Part shown: positions 8,738-16,886 of the stretch, in pieces
Numbering within the stretch: position 1 is the stretch's first letter
Layout: each line of letters opens with the position of its first letter
NCBI GenBank assembly: GCA_037131735.1
Contig: JBAXQM010000001.1
Coordinates: 1 to 64,000, forward strand
Source: CAIUPE01 sp037131735
GTDB lineage: Bacteria > Pseudomonadota > Alphaproteobacteria > Rhizobiales > Beijerinckiaceae
Length of the DNA: 64,000 nt
Reading direction: 5' to 3'
The notes under the pieces: model-generated
What the model was told of the DNA's origin: nothing
Databases searched by the model: none
What the model saw: the letters and a program-made list of their open reading frames with translations, nothing else
Program-made: the position numbers and the translations under genes

Positions 8738-9445
8738 TTATCCTTCAACCTGAAGATGATGATTTTGAAGTACGAGCCGCCGACCGCCTTTGATCTGATC
8801 CATCAAGCCGATGTCATGCGTGGCGATTAAAATAGCAGTCCCTGACCGATTAAGTTCGACAAAGAGACGCAAGAGTCGTCCTGCTAATACAGGATCAAGA
8901 TTTCCGGTTGGCTCGTCGGCAAGCAATAGTTCGGGTTGTGAAACGAGGGCGCGGGCAATGGATGTGCGTTGCTTTTCGCCGCCCGACAAAACCGGCGGCT
9001 TGGCCTGCAGCAGATCACCCAGGCCGATCCATTTCAATAATTCGATCACTTCAGCGCGATAGCTCGATTCCATGCGCCCGCGAATTTTAAACGGCAGCGC
9101 GACATTTTCGTAAATGGTGAGATGATCAAGAAGGCGGAAATCTTGAAACACGATACCCATCCGACGACGCAATGCCGTCAACCCGTCTTTATCGAGTTGT
9201 GCGGTGTCTTGTCCGAAAATTGAAATCATTCCGCGGGTCGGCTTCAGCGATTGCAAGATCAAGCGGAGAATTGTGGTTTTACCACTCCCCGAGGCGCCGG
9301 TCAGAAACTGGAAGGACTGGGGCAAAATTGAAAAACTGATGTCGGTCAAAGTTTCCGGTGCCGCGCCATAGCGCAACCCGACATTTTCGAACCGAACGAG
9401 TTCTCCGCCCCACCGATTGGGATGAGCCTGCACGCGAGTCTTCAA
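8738..9445 (-). CDS. ftsE: Cell division ATP-binding protein FtsE
   Basis: The ABC ATPase is about 230 residues. It has Walker A (GASGSGKTT), Q-loop (VFQDFRLL), signature LSGGEKQR, Walker B (LLLADEPTGNLD) and the switch His (IATHD). It is the cytoplasmic engine of FtsEX. The start is uncertain. The frame opens with TTG at 9445, directly abutting AAGGAAGG, which is too close to serve it. The GTG at 9433 lies 12 bases after AAGGAAGG and may be the real start. The gene diverges from the zinc-ribbon gene at 9525. Confidence 0.94.
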   Translation of the reverse strand: MKTRVQAHPNRWGGELVRFENVGLRYGAAPETLTDISFSILPQSFQFLTGASGSGKTTILRLILQSLKPTRGMISIFGQDTAQLDKDGLTALRRRMGIVFQDFRLLDHLTIYENVALPFKIRGRMESSYRAEVIELLKWIGLGDLLQAKPPVLSGGEKQRTSIARALVSQPELLLADEPTGNLDPVLAGRLLRLFVELNRSGTAILIATHDIGLMDQIKGGRRLVLQNHHLQVEG

Positions 9446-9524
9446 CCTTCCTTAAAGGTCATGAGGGCATGATCACGAGCCATAGCAGGAAACAGTTTTC
9501 AGAAGGAAGGGTATCTGATTCGTC

Positions 9525-10190
9525 ATGCTGGTCGTTTGCCCAAATTGTGCGAGCTCCTATTTCGTCCGCTCTGATGAGGTGGGCCGAGCAGGACGCATGA
9601 TGCGCTGCGGCGTCTGCCGGTCTACCTTTCAGGCCGGATCAGACCCAGAAATGCCCTCCCTTCCCGCTGATTTCTTCAGTTCCGCCTTAAAACCAGACAG
9701 TAAACAGGCCTCCGGCACTTCTTCCGTCGCTCCCACTCCTCAAAGGACGCGGTCCCGCTTTGGCGCCTACGCCGCCGGATTGGCCGGTTTAGCCGGAATA
9801 GTCGGGGTTATTGGCGGAATGGCCTATGATTTAGAGCGATTCAAGGTGGAGACAACACATTGGTTATCCCACCTTCTGCCGGGCCTCACCACTCCCCGGC
9901 TCGCCTTCGACAATATTCGAACCCACTTTGAAGGCGAAGGTGCCGATCGGGCCTTGATCATTGAAGGCATGATCCACTCGGACGCTTCGATGCCTCATAA
10001 TCTTCCAGGTCTCAGTTTCGAAATACGGTCTGGTGCGGGGGATGGCCCGTCCGGACAAAGCATTTTCCAGTGGATGATCCCCCCTCCCGCCCCCACAATT
10101 AACCGGGAAAGCCCGGTTCCGTTCCGAGCGAGGCTTGCCTCTCCTCCCCGTGAGGGTAAAGACATCGTGATCCGCCTCGCGGGCGCGTGA
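9525..10190 (+). CDS. MJ0042-type zinc-ribbon membrane protein
   Basis: The protein has 221 residues. The N-terminal zinc ribbon has two CxxC pairs (CPNCASSYFV and CGVCRSTF), as in the zinc_ribbon_4/5 (MJ0042) families. A Ser/Pro-rich stretch follows, then one membrane helix at about 82-103, then a periplasmic domain resembling the DUF3426-like C-terminus found in these proteins. A zinc-ribbon gene next to ftsE is common in Hyphomicrobiales. I cannot name a function; a regulatory or envelope role is only a guess. Confidence 0.85.
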   Translation: MLVVCPNCASSYFVRSDEVGRAGRMMRCGVCRSTFQAGSDPEMPSLPADFFSSALKPDSKQASGTSSVAPTPQRTRSRFGAYAAGLAGLAGIVGVIGGMAYDLERFKVETTHWLSHLLPGLTTPRLAFDNIRTHFEGEGADRALIIEGMIHSDASMPHNLPGLSFEIRSGAGDGPSGQSIFQWMIPPPAPTINRESPVPFRARLASPPREGKDIVIRLAGA

Positions 10191-10207
10191 CGTCGTGAGA
10201 GGTGGCC

Positions 10208-10229
10208 GCTTTCACCAAAGGGTGAAAGC
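10208..10229. other. Perfect 9-bp hairpin upstream of hpt
   Basis: GCTTTCACC and GGTGAAAGC form a perfect inverted repeat around the loop AAAG, 24 bases upstream of the hpt start and 18 bases after the zinc-ribbon stop. No T-run follows on either strand, so it is a poor intrinsic terminator. It could be an operator or a structured 5' leader. Confidence 0.5.
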
Positions 10230-10252
10230 CTACGCTTTGCCCCCGAGGGATC

Positions 10253-10780
10253 ATGACCCAAGAACGAAATGTGTCCGTCCTGATTGACGAAGCCAAGATT
10301 GCCACTCGCAATTCCGAGATCGCTCAGGAAATAGCCAAGACAAATCCGAAGGGCCTTCTGGTCATCGCGATCCTCAAAGGCTCCTTTATGTTCGCCGCCG
10401 ATTTGATGCGTGCGCTGCATCATTCGGGACTGATGCCGCAAGTCGAATTCATGCACCTCTCGAGCTATCGCGATGCGACAGTGTCATCAGGACAAGTAGT
10501 CATTCTGAAAGACGTTGAAAGCGATGTGCGCGACCGCGATGTCTTGCTGATCGACGATATTCTGGAATCGGGACGCACGATTGCGTTTGCTAAAGACCTT
10601 CTCGCCGCGCGCGGCGCGCGCGTGATGACATGCTGCTTACTTGAAAAGCCAGGTAAGCGCGCCGTATCGATTAAGGCGGATTACGTGGGCTTTGTGATCC
10701 CCGACAAATTTGTTGTCGGCTACGGTATGGATGTCGCGCATTCCTATCGACAGCTGCCTTTCATCGGGGTCGTGGAATAG
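10253..10780 (+). CDS. hpt: Hypoxanthine phosphoribosyltransferase
   Basis: The 175-residue type I phosphoribosyltransferase has the PRPP loop DVLLIDDILESGRTI and the flexible-loop Ser-Tyr dipeptide (HLSSYRD). The C-terminal segment DYVGFVIPDKFVVGYGMD binds the base. It salvages hypoxanthine (and often guanine) to IMP or GMP in the cytoplasm. A GAGGGATC ribosome site precedes the ATG. The gene converges with the amidotransferase at 10790. Confidence 0.94.
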   Translation: MTQERNVSVLIDEAKIATRNSEIAQEIAKTNPKGLLVIAILKGSFMFAADLMRALHHSGLMPQVEFMHLSSYRDATVSSGQVVILKDVESDVRDRDVLLIDDILESGRTIAFAKDLLAARGARVMTCCLLEKPGKRAVSIKADYVGFVIPDKFVVGYGMDVAHSYRQLPFIGVVE

Positions 10781-10789
10781 GCTTCGCGT

Positions 10790-11521
10790 TCAGCGGCGCG
10801 GCGATAACGCGTTTGCTTGACCAATCCATCCATCCAACATGGCATCAAGCCAGTGCCCGACATCGTGGTCATGTTGGAACCATCCCTCGCGATGTTCATG
10901 CGGCGCACGCGCGCCTTTGTGATTCATTCGTTCAAAGGCTCGTGTCGTCCATCGGCAAATCATCGCGTAAGTGACTTCAGGGTGAAACTGAAGTGCGAGT
11001 GTTTTTTGTCCCATGCGAAATGCCTGATGCAAGAACGCATCGCCTTCTGCTAAAAGCTCGGCACCTTTGGGCAAGTCAAACCCTTCACGATGCCAATGAT
11101 AAACTGCGCGTGGCCAAACGGCGCCGCATGAGCGCGCCCATATCTCACCCGCTTTCGTTGGGCGAAGCGGATAATAACCAATCTCTGTTTCTTCCTCCGG
11201 ATGTTTGAAGACCCGCGTTCCCAAAGCGCGACATAAAAGTTGCGCCCCGAGGCAAAGACCCAAAAACGGTGTATCGGCTTTGAGTGTGCGCTCAATCAAC
11301 TTCATCTCTTCGCCGATAAACGGATCAGGATCATTAGCACTCATGGGCCCGCCGAATATGACAACACCCGCGTAATCTGAAAGATCTTGAGGTAAAGGCT
11401 CACCTAAAGGCGGTCTTCTCGTATCCAGAGCAAAGCCGCGTTGCCGCAAGGCGTAGCCAACACGCCCAGACGTGGACTGTTCTTGATGAAGGACGATCAG
11501 AACCGGCTTAGACACGCGCAA
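10790..11521 (-). CDS. Class I glutamine amidotransferase-like protein
   Basis: The 243-residue stand-alone GATase domain has its nucleophile elbow at FLGLCLGAQLLCRALG (Cys) and the catalytic His in LQFHPEV. VVIFGGPMSANDPD is the oxyanion strand. Stand-alone proteins like this are often annotated as GMP synthase-like or gamma-glutamyl hydrolases; the substrate is unknown. The start MRVSKPVLIVLHQEQS fits relatives. Confidence 0.88.
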   Translation of the reverse strand: MRVSKPVLIVLHQEQSTSGRVGYALRQRGFALDTRRPPLGEPLPQDLSDYAGVVIFGGPMSANDPDPFIGEEMKLIERTLKADTPFLGLCLGAQLLCRALGTRVFKHPEEETEIGYYPLRPTKAGEIWARSCGAVWPRAVYHWHREGFDLPKGAELLAEGDAFLHQAFRMGQKTLALQFHPEVTYAMICRWTTRAFERMNHKGARAPHEHREGWFQHDHDVGHWLDAMLDGWIGQANALSPRR

Positions 11522-11589
11522 TCAACGATATTGGAGAAGATATCAAAGAGTGCCACGGCAATCGACAAAGGTCGAGAGTGCGCTTTGTC

Positions 11590-12996
11590 TCATCCACGCC
11601 CATACACATCTTCAAGACGGACAATATCATCTTCACCCGTGTAGGAGCCGACTTGCACTTCGATCAGTTCAAGAGGCACTTTACCCGGATTGGCGAGGCG
11701 ATGCACTTCGCCGATGGGGATATAAGTGCTTTCGTTTTCATGAACCTCGAACGTCTTTTCGCCGACCGTCACGGCGGCCGTGCCCGATACGACGATCCAA
11801 TGTTCTGAGCGATGAAAGTGTTTCTGCAATGAGAGGCGGCCGCCCGGTTTCACTGTGATGCGTTTCACTTGGAAACGTGTGCCGATGTCGATGCGTTGAT
11901 AGGCGCCCCACGGGCGATACATTTTCAAATGCTCGCTCGCCTCGCGCTGGCTTTTGGCTTTGAGCGCTTCGACGAGGATTTTCACCTCGCCGGAATTTTC
12001 GCGGCTTGTCACCAGCACGGCATCGCGCGTTGAGACGACGACGACATTATCAAGACCGGCCACAGCGGTGAGTACATCATCGGAATGCACGAGGCTGTTG
12101 GTGGTATCAAGCAGTGCGACATTGCCTGTTGCGCGATTGCCGCGCTCATCATGTTCGGACGCATCCCACAAAGCGCCCCACGTACCGATGTCTGACCAAT
12201 CAAATTGCGCACGCACAACGGCGGCATGAGCTGTTTTTTGCATTACGGCATAATCGATTGAAATTTTTGGAGCGTTGGCAAAAGCATCCGCATCCAAAAG
12301 CGTGGCACCGAGATCGGTTATGGCGTGATCAAGTGCTGATGCCGCACAGGCACCGATTTGAGGCGCGTGATGAGCCAGTTCGGCAAGCATGGTTTCCGGC
12401 TTGAACATGAAGTTGCCGGAGTTCCACAAATAGCCCTCCGCCACGAGATCCGCGGCCATTGATGCGTTAGGCTTCTCAAGAAAAATGGAGATGTGACGTG
12501 CCTCGCCCTCAACCGGTTCGCCCGGCTTGATATAGCCGTAGGCGGTGGAAGGATTTGACGGGGTAACACCGAAGGTCACGATCTTGCCGGCCTCTGCCGC
12601 GGGTACTGCCGTGGTCACACTTTTACGGAAGCCTTGCACGTCGCCCACCATGTGATCGGCGGCGAGCACGAGGCCCAAAGAGCCGGCATGATGACGCTTC
12701 AACCAATGTGCAGCCGCGGCAATGGCAGGGGCCGAATCGCGCGGGCTCGGTTCCATGATGATGTCGATGGCCACACCCACCGCCTCGGCCTGCTCTGCAG
12801 CCAGAAACCGGAACTTCTCATTCGTCACCACCAGCGGGCGGCCAAACAATGTGGCGTCATCGACGCGCTTCAATGTCGTCTGAAATGTCGAGAGTGTACC
12901 GAGAAGGGGTACAAATTGCTTCGGGAAACTGTCGCGCGAGACCGGCCAGAGCCGCGTACCCGAACCACCGCATAAGATCACAGGAATGATGGACAT
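11590..12996 (-). CDS. Mannose-1-phosphate guanylyltransferase / mannose-6-phosphate isomerase
   Basis: The protein is bifunctional, with 468 residues. The N-terminal nucleotidyltransferase begins VILCGGSGTRLWPVSRDSFPK and continues with FLEKP and YLWNSGNFMFKP. The C-terminal cupin has the type II isomerase signature QKHFHRSEHWIVVSGTA. It makes GDP-mannose for exopolysaccharide or LPS (ManC/AlgA/CpsB group). No other polysaccharide genes are adjacent. Length and both domains are complete. Confidence 0.93.
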   Translation of the reverse strand: MSIIPVILCGGSGTRLWPVSRDSFPKQFVPLLGTLSTFQTTLKRVDDATLFGRPLVVTNEKFRFLAAEQAEAVGVAIDIIMEPSPRDSAPAIAAAAHWLKRHHAGSLGLVLAADHMVGDVQGFRKSVTTAVPAAEAGKIVTFGVTPSNPSTAYGYIKPGEPVEGEARHISIFLEKPNASMAADLVAEGYLWNSGNFMFKPETMLAELAHHAPQIGACAASALDHAITDLGATLLDADAFANAPKISIDYAVMQKTAHAAVVRAQFDWSDIGTWGALWDASEHDERGNRATGNVALLDTTNSLVHSDDVLTAVAGLDNVVVVSTRDAVLVTSRENSGEVKILVEALKAKSQREASEHLKMYRPWGAYQRIDIGTRFQVKRITVKPGGRLSLQKHFHRSEHWIVVSGTAAVTVGEKTFEVHENESTYIPIGEVHRLANPGKVPLELIEVQVGSYTGEDDIVRLEDVYGRG

Positions 12997-13116
12997 GATG
13001 CGGCGGGCTCCCTTTTCGGACGGATTCTAAAGGCAACGGGGGTCGATAGGACGCATCACTAAACTGACCAATCGCGGATGTGCCCATCGGGTTACTGCGT
13101 AGACCGCGCTTCGACA

Positions 13117-13150
13117 ATAAAAAATCCCCGCGCGGGAAACACGGGGACTT
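13117..13150 (-). terminator. Intrinsic terminator of acs
   Basis: Read on the minus strand just past the acs stop, an eight-to-nine-base stem (AAGTCCCCG with CGGGGATTT, one G-T pair) around an 11-base loop is followed by a T-rich run (TTTTTTATTG). This is a good Rho-independent terminator for acs. Confidence 0.8.
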
Positions 13151-13172
13151 TAGAAGCCTATCCGTTAAAAAC

Positions 13173-15119
13173 TTACTTCCGTTTGTTCTGACGATTGGCG
13201 ATGAGATCATCGACAACGGTCGGATCATTCAGGGTCGATGTATCGCCGAGATTGGAAAACTCGTCTTCGGCGATCTTACGCAAGATGCGGCGCATGATTT
13301 TGCCCGAGCGGGTTTTCGGCAGACCCGGTGCGAACTGGATCAAATCCGGCGAGGCAATGGGGCCGATTTCCTTACGCACCCACGCGACGAGCTCTTTGCG
13401 CAACGCCTCCGTTGCTTCCGTGCCCGCCATCAGTGTGACATAAGCGTAGATGCCCTGCCCCTTGATGTCGTGCGGGTAGCCGACGACAGCCGCTTCCGAC
13501 ACTTTCTCATGCGCGACGAGCGCGCTTTCAACTTCGGCTGTGCCCATACGGTGACCAGACACGTTGATCACGTCATCGACGCGGCCCGTGATCCAGTAAT
13601 AGCCATCAGCATCGCGGCGGCAGCCGTCACCGGTAAAATACTTGTTCGCATATGTAGCGAAATAAGTTTCCATAAAGCGCTTGTGATCGCCATAGACTGT
13701 GCGCATTTGACCGGGCCATGAATCAGCGATCACGAGATTCCCTTCGCATGCGCCTTCAATCACAGCGCCATTCGCATCAACCACTTCAGGCTTTACACCG
13801 AAGAAGGGACGTGTGGCCGAGCCGGGCTTCAACGCCGTTGCACCTGGAAGCGGCGTGATGAGAATGCCGCCGGTTTCTGTTTGCCACCATGTGTCGACGA
13901 TGGGGCAACGATTGTCACCCACAACGCGATAATACCATTCCCACGCTTCGGGATTGATCGGCTCACCAACCGAACCCAACAAACGCAGTGATGCGCGTGA
14001 TGTTTTCTTCACCGGCTCTTCGCCTGCACCCATGAGTGAGCGAATAGCGGTCGGTGCGGTGTAGAAGATATTGACCTTATGCTTATCAACGACATCCCAG
14101 AAACGGGAAATCGACGGATATGTCGGAATGCCTTCGAACATCAATGTCGTCGCGCCATTCGCGAGCGGTCCATAAACGATATAGGAATGACCAGTGACCC
14201 ACCCCACATCGGCCGTGCACCAGTAAATATCCCCATCGTGATAATCGAAGACATATTGATGTGTCATCGATGCATAAACGAGATAACCCGCTGTGGTATG
14301 CACGACACCCTTAGGCGCGCCGGTTGAACCAGATGTGTACAAAATGAAAAGCGGCGCTTCTGCTTCCATCGGTTCGGGCTTGCATTGTGTCGCTGCTTTC
14401 GCCGCTTCTTCGTGATAGTAATAATCGCGGCCATCTTGCATATGCACAGCACCGCCGGTGCGCTTCACGACGAGTTGTGATGTGACCACGCCCGGAACAC
14501 GCTTCAAGGCTTCATCGCAATTGGCTTTGAGCGGAACCTTCTTGCCGCCGCGCAAACCTTCATCGGCCGTAATCAGCACTTTTGATTTGCAACCTTCGAT
14601 ACGACCTGCAAGTGAATCAGGCGAGAAACCGCCGAACACAATCGAATGCACCGCGCCGATGCGGGCGCAGGCGAGCATCGCATAAGCGGCTTCCGGAATC
14701 ATCGGCAGATAGATCGTCACCGTGTCGCCTTTGTGCACGCCATGCGCTTTGAGCACATTGGCGAAGCGGCACACTTCATCATGCAATTCCTGATAGGTGA
14801 TGTGTTTTGATTCAGTCGGATCATCACCTTCCCAGATGATGGCGGTCTGGTGGGCGCGCTTGGGCAAATGACGGTCGATGCAATTCATCGACACATTGGT
14901 GATGCCATCTTCGAACCAGTTGATCGACACCGCGCCCGGTGCGTAGCTCGTGTTCTTTACTTTGGTGAAGGGCTTTAACCAATCGATGCGCTTGCCATGC
15001 TCACCCCAGAACGCTTCCGGATTTTTGATCGAGGCGTCATACATCGCCTTATATTGGGCATCATCCACATAGGCGCGCTTGGCCCAGTCACCGGACACGG
15101 GATAGAGCTTGTCGGACAT
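13173..15119 (-). CDS. acs: Acetyl-CoA synthetase
   Basis: The 648-residue AMP-forming ligase has P-loop YTSGSTGAPKGVVHT at about 265 and the A5 motif DTWWQTETGG. The acetylatable catalytic Lys lies in PKTRSGKIMRRILRKIA near the C-terminus. It activates acetate to acetyl-CoA. The open frame extends to 15269, but ATG at 15119 gives MSDKLYPV and follows a strong AGGAGAGGAAAG ribosome site. The upstream region carries a small hairpin at 15192. In related bacteria the Lys is controlled by acetylation. Confidence 0.97.
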   Translation of the reverse strand: MSDKLYPVSGDWAKRAYVDDAQYKAMYDASIKNPEAFWGEHGKRIDWLKPFTKVKNTSYAPGAVSINWFEDGITNVSMNCIDRHLPKRAHQTAIIWEGDDPTESKHITYQELHDEVCRFANVLKAHGVHKGDTVTIYLPMIPEAAYAMLACARIGAVHSIVFGGFSPDSLAGRIEGCKSKVLITADEGLRGGKKVPLKANCDEALKRVPGVVTSQLVVKRTGGAVHMQDGRDYYYHEEAAKAATQCKPEPMEAEAPLFILYTSGSTGAPKGVVHTTAGYLVYASMTHQYVFDYHDGDIYWCTADVGWVTGHSYIVYGPLANGATTLMFEGIPTYPSISRFWDVVDKHKVNIFYTAPTAIRSLMGAGEEPVKKTSRASLRLLGSVGEPINPEAWEWYYRVVGDNRCPIVDTWWQTETGGILITPLPGATALKPGSATRPFFGVKPEVVDANGAVIEGACEGNLVIADSWPGQMRTVYGDHKRFMETYFATYANKYFTGDGCRRDADGYYWITGRVDDVINVSGHRMGTAEVESALVAHEKVSEAAVVGYPHDIKGQGIYAYVTLMAGTEATEALRKELVAWVRKEIGPIASPDLIQFAPGLPKTRSGKIMRRILRKIAEDEFSNLGDTSTLNDPTVVDDLIANRQNKRK

Positions 15120-15191
15120 CAGACTTTCCTCTCCTGGCGTCGCGCTCGTTATTCGCTCAAGCGGACGGATCGCGTTTTTTGAATGGCAGCG

Positions 15192-15209
15192 AGACCCGTT
15201 ATCGGGTCT
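15192..15209. other. 7-bp hairpin with 4-base loop upstream of acs
   Basis: AGACCCG and CGGGTCT are a perfect inverted repeat around TTAT, about 73 bases upstream of the acs start. It may be an operator half-site pair or a leader hairpin. No T-run follows. Confidence 0.4.
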
Positions 15210-15310
15210 TCGTACCCCTGTCCTTATTATGATCAGACCGGACGGCGGGACAAGAGTAAGGCGCGTCACACTTTGGTCGGTCAGTCCAAAGACGAGGATC
15301 AGAGACGAAA

Positions 15311-15330
15311 GGCGGCTCCTAAACGCCGCC
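15311..15330 (-). terminator. GC-rich hairpin across the stop of the EVE gene
   Basis: GGCGGC and GCCGCC pair around an eight-base loop that contains the TAG stop of the EVE gene. On the minus strand the sequence continues TTTCGTCTC, a weak U-tract. It is a possible weak terminator between the EVE gene and acs. Confidence 0.4.
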
Positions 15331-15735
15331 CATCTTGCACAAAAGCGCCCATTCGGCGTCCGTCACCGGCTGAACCGAAAGACGCATGGACGTAACAAGG
15401 GACATTTTGGCGAGTTTGGGCTCGGCCTTCACTTCGGCAAGGGACACAGCACGCTTGAAGGGCTTCACGGCCTTGAGGTCCACAACAACCCATGGCTCGC
15501 CCGGCTCGGCGGTGGGATCGGGATAGGCTTCGCGGATAACTTCGACAATGCCGACAATCTCTTTGCCCTCATTGGAGTGATAGAAAAATCCCTGATCGCC
15601 CTTCTTCATCGCCATCAATTGGAGTTTGGCCAAATGATTACGCACGCCATCCCAATGCGTGCCCTTGGCGCCCGATTTCACCTGCTGATCCCAGGACCAT
15701 TTGAAGGGTTCGGATTTATAGAGCCAATGCGCCAT
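15319..15735 (-). CDS. EVE domain-containing protein
   Basis: The 138-residue single-domain protein begins MAHWLYKSEPFKWSWDQQ and contains GTHWDGVRNHLAKLQL and KGDQGFFYHS, then EIVGIVEVIREAYPD, all classic EVE (PUA-like) features. EVE domains bind modified nucleobases in nucleic acids. The position between gpsA/tsaD and acs is common in this order. A ten-residue stretch near the end (SMRLSVQPVT) completes the fold, so the protein is full length. Confidence 0.93.
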   Translation of the reverse strand: MAHWLYKSEPFKWSWDQQVKSGAKGTHWDGVRNHLAKLQLMAMKKGDQGFFYHSNEGKEIVGIVEVIREAYPDPTAEPGEPWVVVDLKAVKPFKRAVSLAEVKAEPKLAKMSLVTSMRLSVQPVTDAEWALLCKMGGV

Positions 15736-15763
15736 TTTTTATTTCTCTCTATTTTTTCAGGAC

Positions 15764-15827
15764 GGCGCGAAGGCACCGGCGGGCCTTGCCCTTGCGCACG
15801 CAAAGGGCGTGCGAAACCATTCACTCC
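15764..15827. repeat. 64-bp direct repeat, copy 1
   Basis: The unit starts GGCGCGAAGGC and ends ATTCACTCC. It recurs at 15847-15910 with four differences by eye. Each copy holds two inverted repeats: AAGGC with GCCTT, and GCGCACGC with GCGTGCG. It lies just upstream of the EVE gene. Confidence 0.85.
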
Positions 15828-15846
15828 GAACTTCATTCCCTCACAT

Positions 15847-15910
15847 GGCGCGAAGGCGCCGGCGGGCCTTGCCCTTGCGCACGCAAGCGGCGTGCGAAAC
15901 TATTCACTCC
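15847..15910. repeat. 64-bp direct repeat, copy 2, entering gpsA
   Basis: This is the second copy of the unit at 15764. Its last 11 bases form the stop codon and final residues (R-S-E) of gpsA on the minus strand. The copies are 83 bases apart start to start. The paired stems suggest a folding RNA or a REP-like intergenic element. Confidence 0.85.
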
Positions 15911-16886
15911 TCAGCGGCCGGTTCATCAATTGATCAACCGCCGCTTCAACCGACAATGCGCCATCAAGAATAGCGGCCATGGCTGCGGCAATCGGCATAT
16001 CGACACCACGCGCCTTTGCCATCTGATCAAGAATACGTGCCGTGAACACACCTTCCGCCAATTTGCCGCCGCCTGCTTCTGATACGGATTTGCCGCGTCC
16101 AAGATCATGTCCGAATGCAAAATTTCGCGAGTGAAGCGAGCTTGCCGTGAGTACAAGATCTCCGAGACCCGCAAGACCAACCAGCGTGTCTGGCTTTGCT
16201 TCATAAGTTTTTGCAAAACGCTGTAATTCAGCAAAGCCGCGCGCGATCAAAGCGGCACGCGCACTCTCCCCAAGACCACGACCTTGAACAATACCCGCAG
16301 CAATCGCGAGCACATTTTTGGCGGCACCGCCAATTTCAACACCGCGCACGTCGCTTGAATGATAGACACGAAAACGCGATGACGAGAGCGCACGCGCAAG
16401 CGCGATGGCAATCTCTTCAATGGGGGCGGCAAGTACGACGGCGGTGGGCAATCCGCGCGCCACATCATCAGCAAAACTTGGACCTGAAAGCACAGAGGGC
16501 ATCGCACCCGGCAAGACATCTGCAACGATCTCGCTCATGAATTCCCCCGAGCGACGATCAATGCCCTTTGCAGCAATGATCACCGGAAGGCCACTCTTCA
16601 TCACAAACGCAAGCGCTTCTGAAATCTCACGGAGATGTTGCGCCGGCACAGCAAGAATAACAGCGCGCGCAGTTGCAAGCGCGTCATTTAATGATGATGT
16701 TGGTTGAATTGATTCAGGCAATTGGATGCCGGGAAGACGCTTTGAATTTTCACGCGAAAGGATCATCGCTTCAGTTTGATCCGCATCACGACTCCAGAGT
16801 TTGACGCGACGTCCGGCATGGGCCGCCGCAAGCGCTAAAGCAGTGCCCCAAGCGCCTGAACCAATAACCGCAATGTCGTCAAACAT
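15900..16886 (-). CDS. gpsA: Glycerol-3-phosphate dehydrogenase [NAD(P)+]
   Basis: The 328-residue protein has an N-terminal Rossmann fold (IAVIGSGAWGTALALAAA) and the substrate-binding helical domain. LSGPSFADDVARGLPTAV, the catalytic Lys in EIGGAAKNVLAIAAGI, and GLAGLGDLVLTASS are all present. It reduces dihydroxyacetone phosphate to sn-glycerol-3-phosphate for phospholipid synthesis. It overlaps the end of tsaD by eight bases, a usual pairing. Its last codons come from the repeat copy at 15847, so the C-terminal residues may be recently changed. Confidence 0.96.
   Translation of the reverse strand: MFDDIAVIGSGAWGTALALAAAHAGRRVKLWSRDADQTEAMILSRENSKRLPGIQLPESIQPTSSLNDALATARAVILAVPAQHLREISEALAFVMKSGLPVIIAAKGIDRRSGEFMSEIVADVLPGAMPSVLSGPSFADDVARGLPTAVVLAAPIEEIAIALARALSSSRFRVYHSSDVRGVEIGGAAKNVLAIAAGIVQGRGLGESARAALIARGFAELQRFAKTYEAKPDTLVGLAGLGDLVLTASSLHSRNFAFGHDLGRGKSVSEAGGGKLAEGVFTARILDQMAKARGVDMPIAAAMAAILDGALSVEAAVDQLMNRPLRSE

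Noticed and set aside
13080..13721. 213-codon plus-strand frame overlapping the 3' end of acs
   Set aside because: It runs antisense to conserved acs motifs and through the acs terminator.
15120..15269. N-terminal extension of acs (and similar extensions of lysC, tsaD, ubiG, frcA)
   Set aside because: Family starts and good ribosome sites lie at the inner ATGs; the extensions have no conserved sequence and run into neighbouring genes or promoters.
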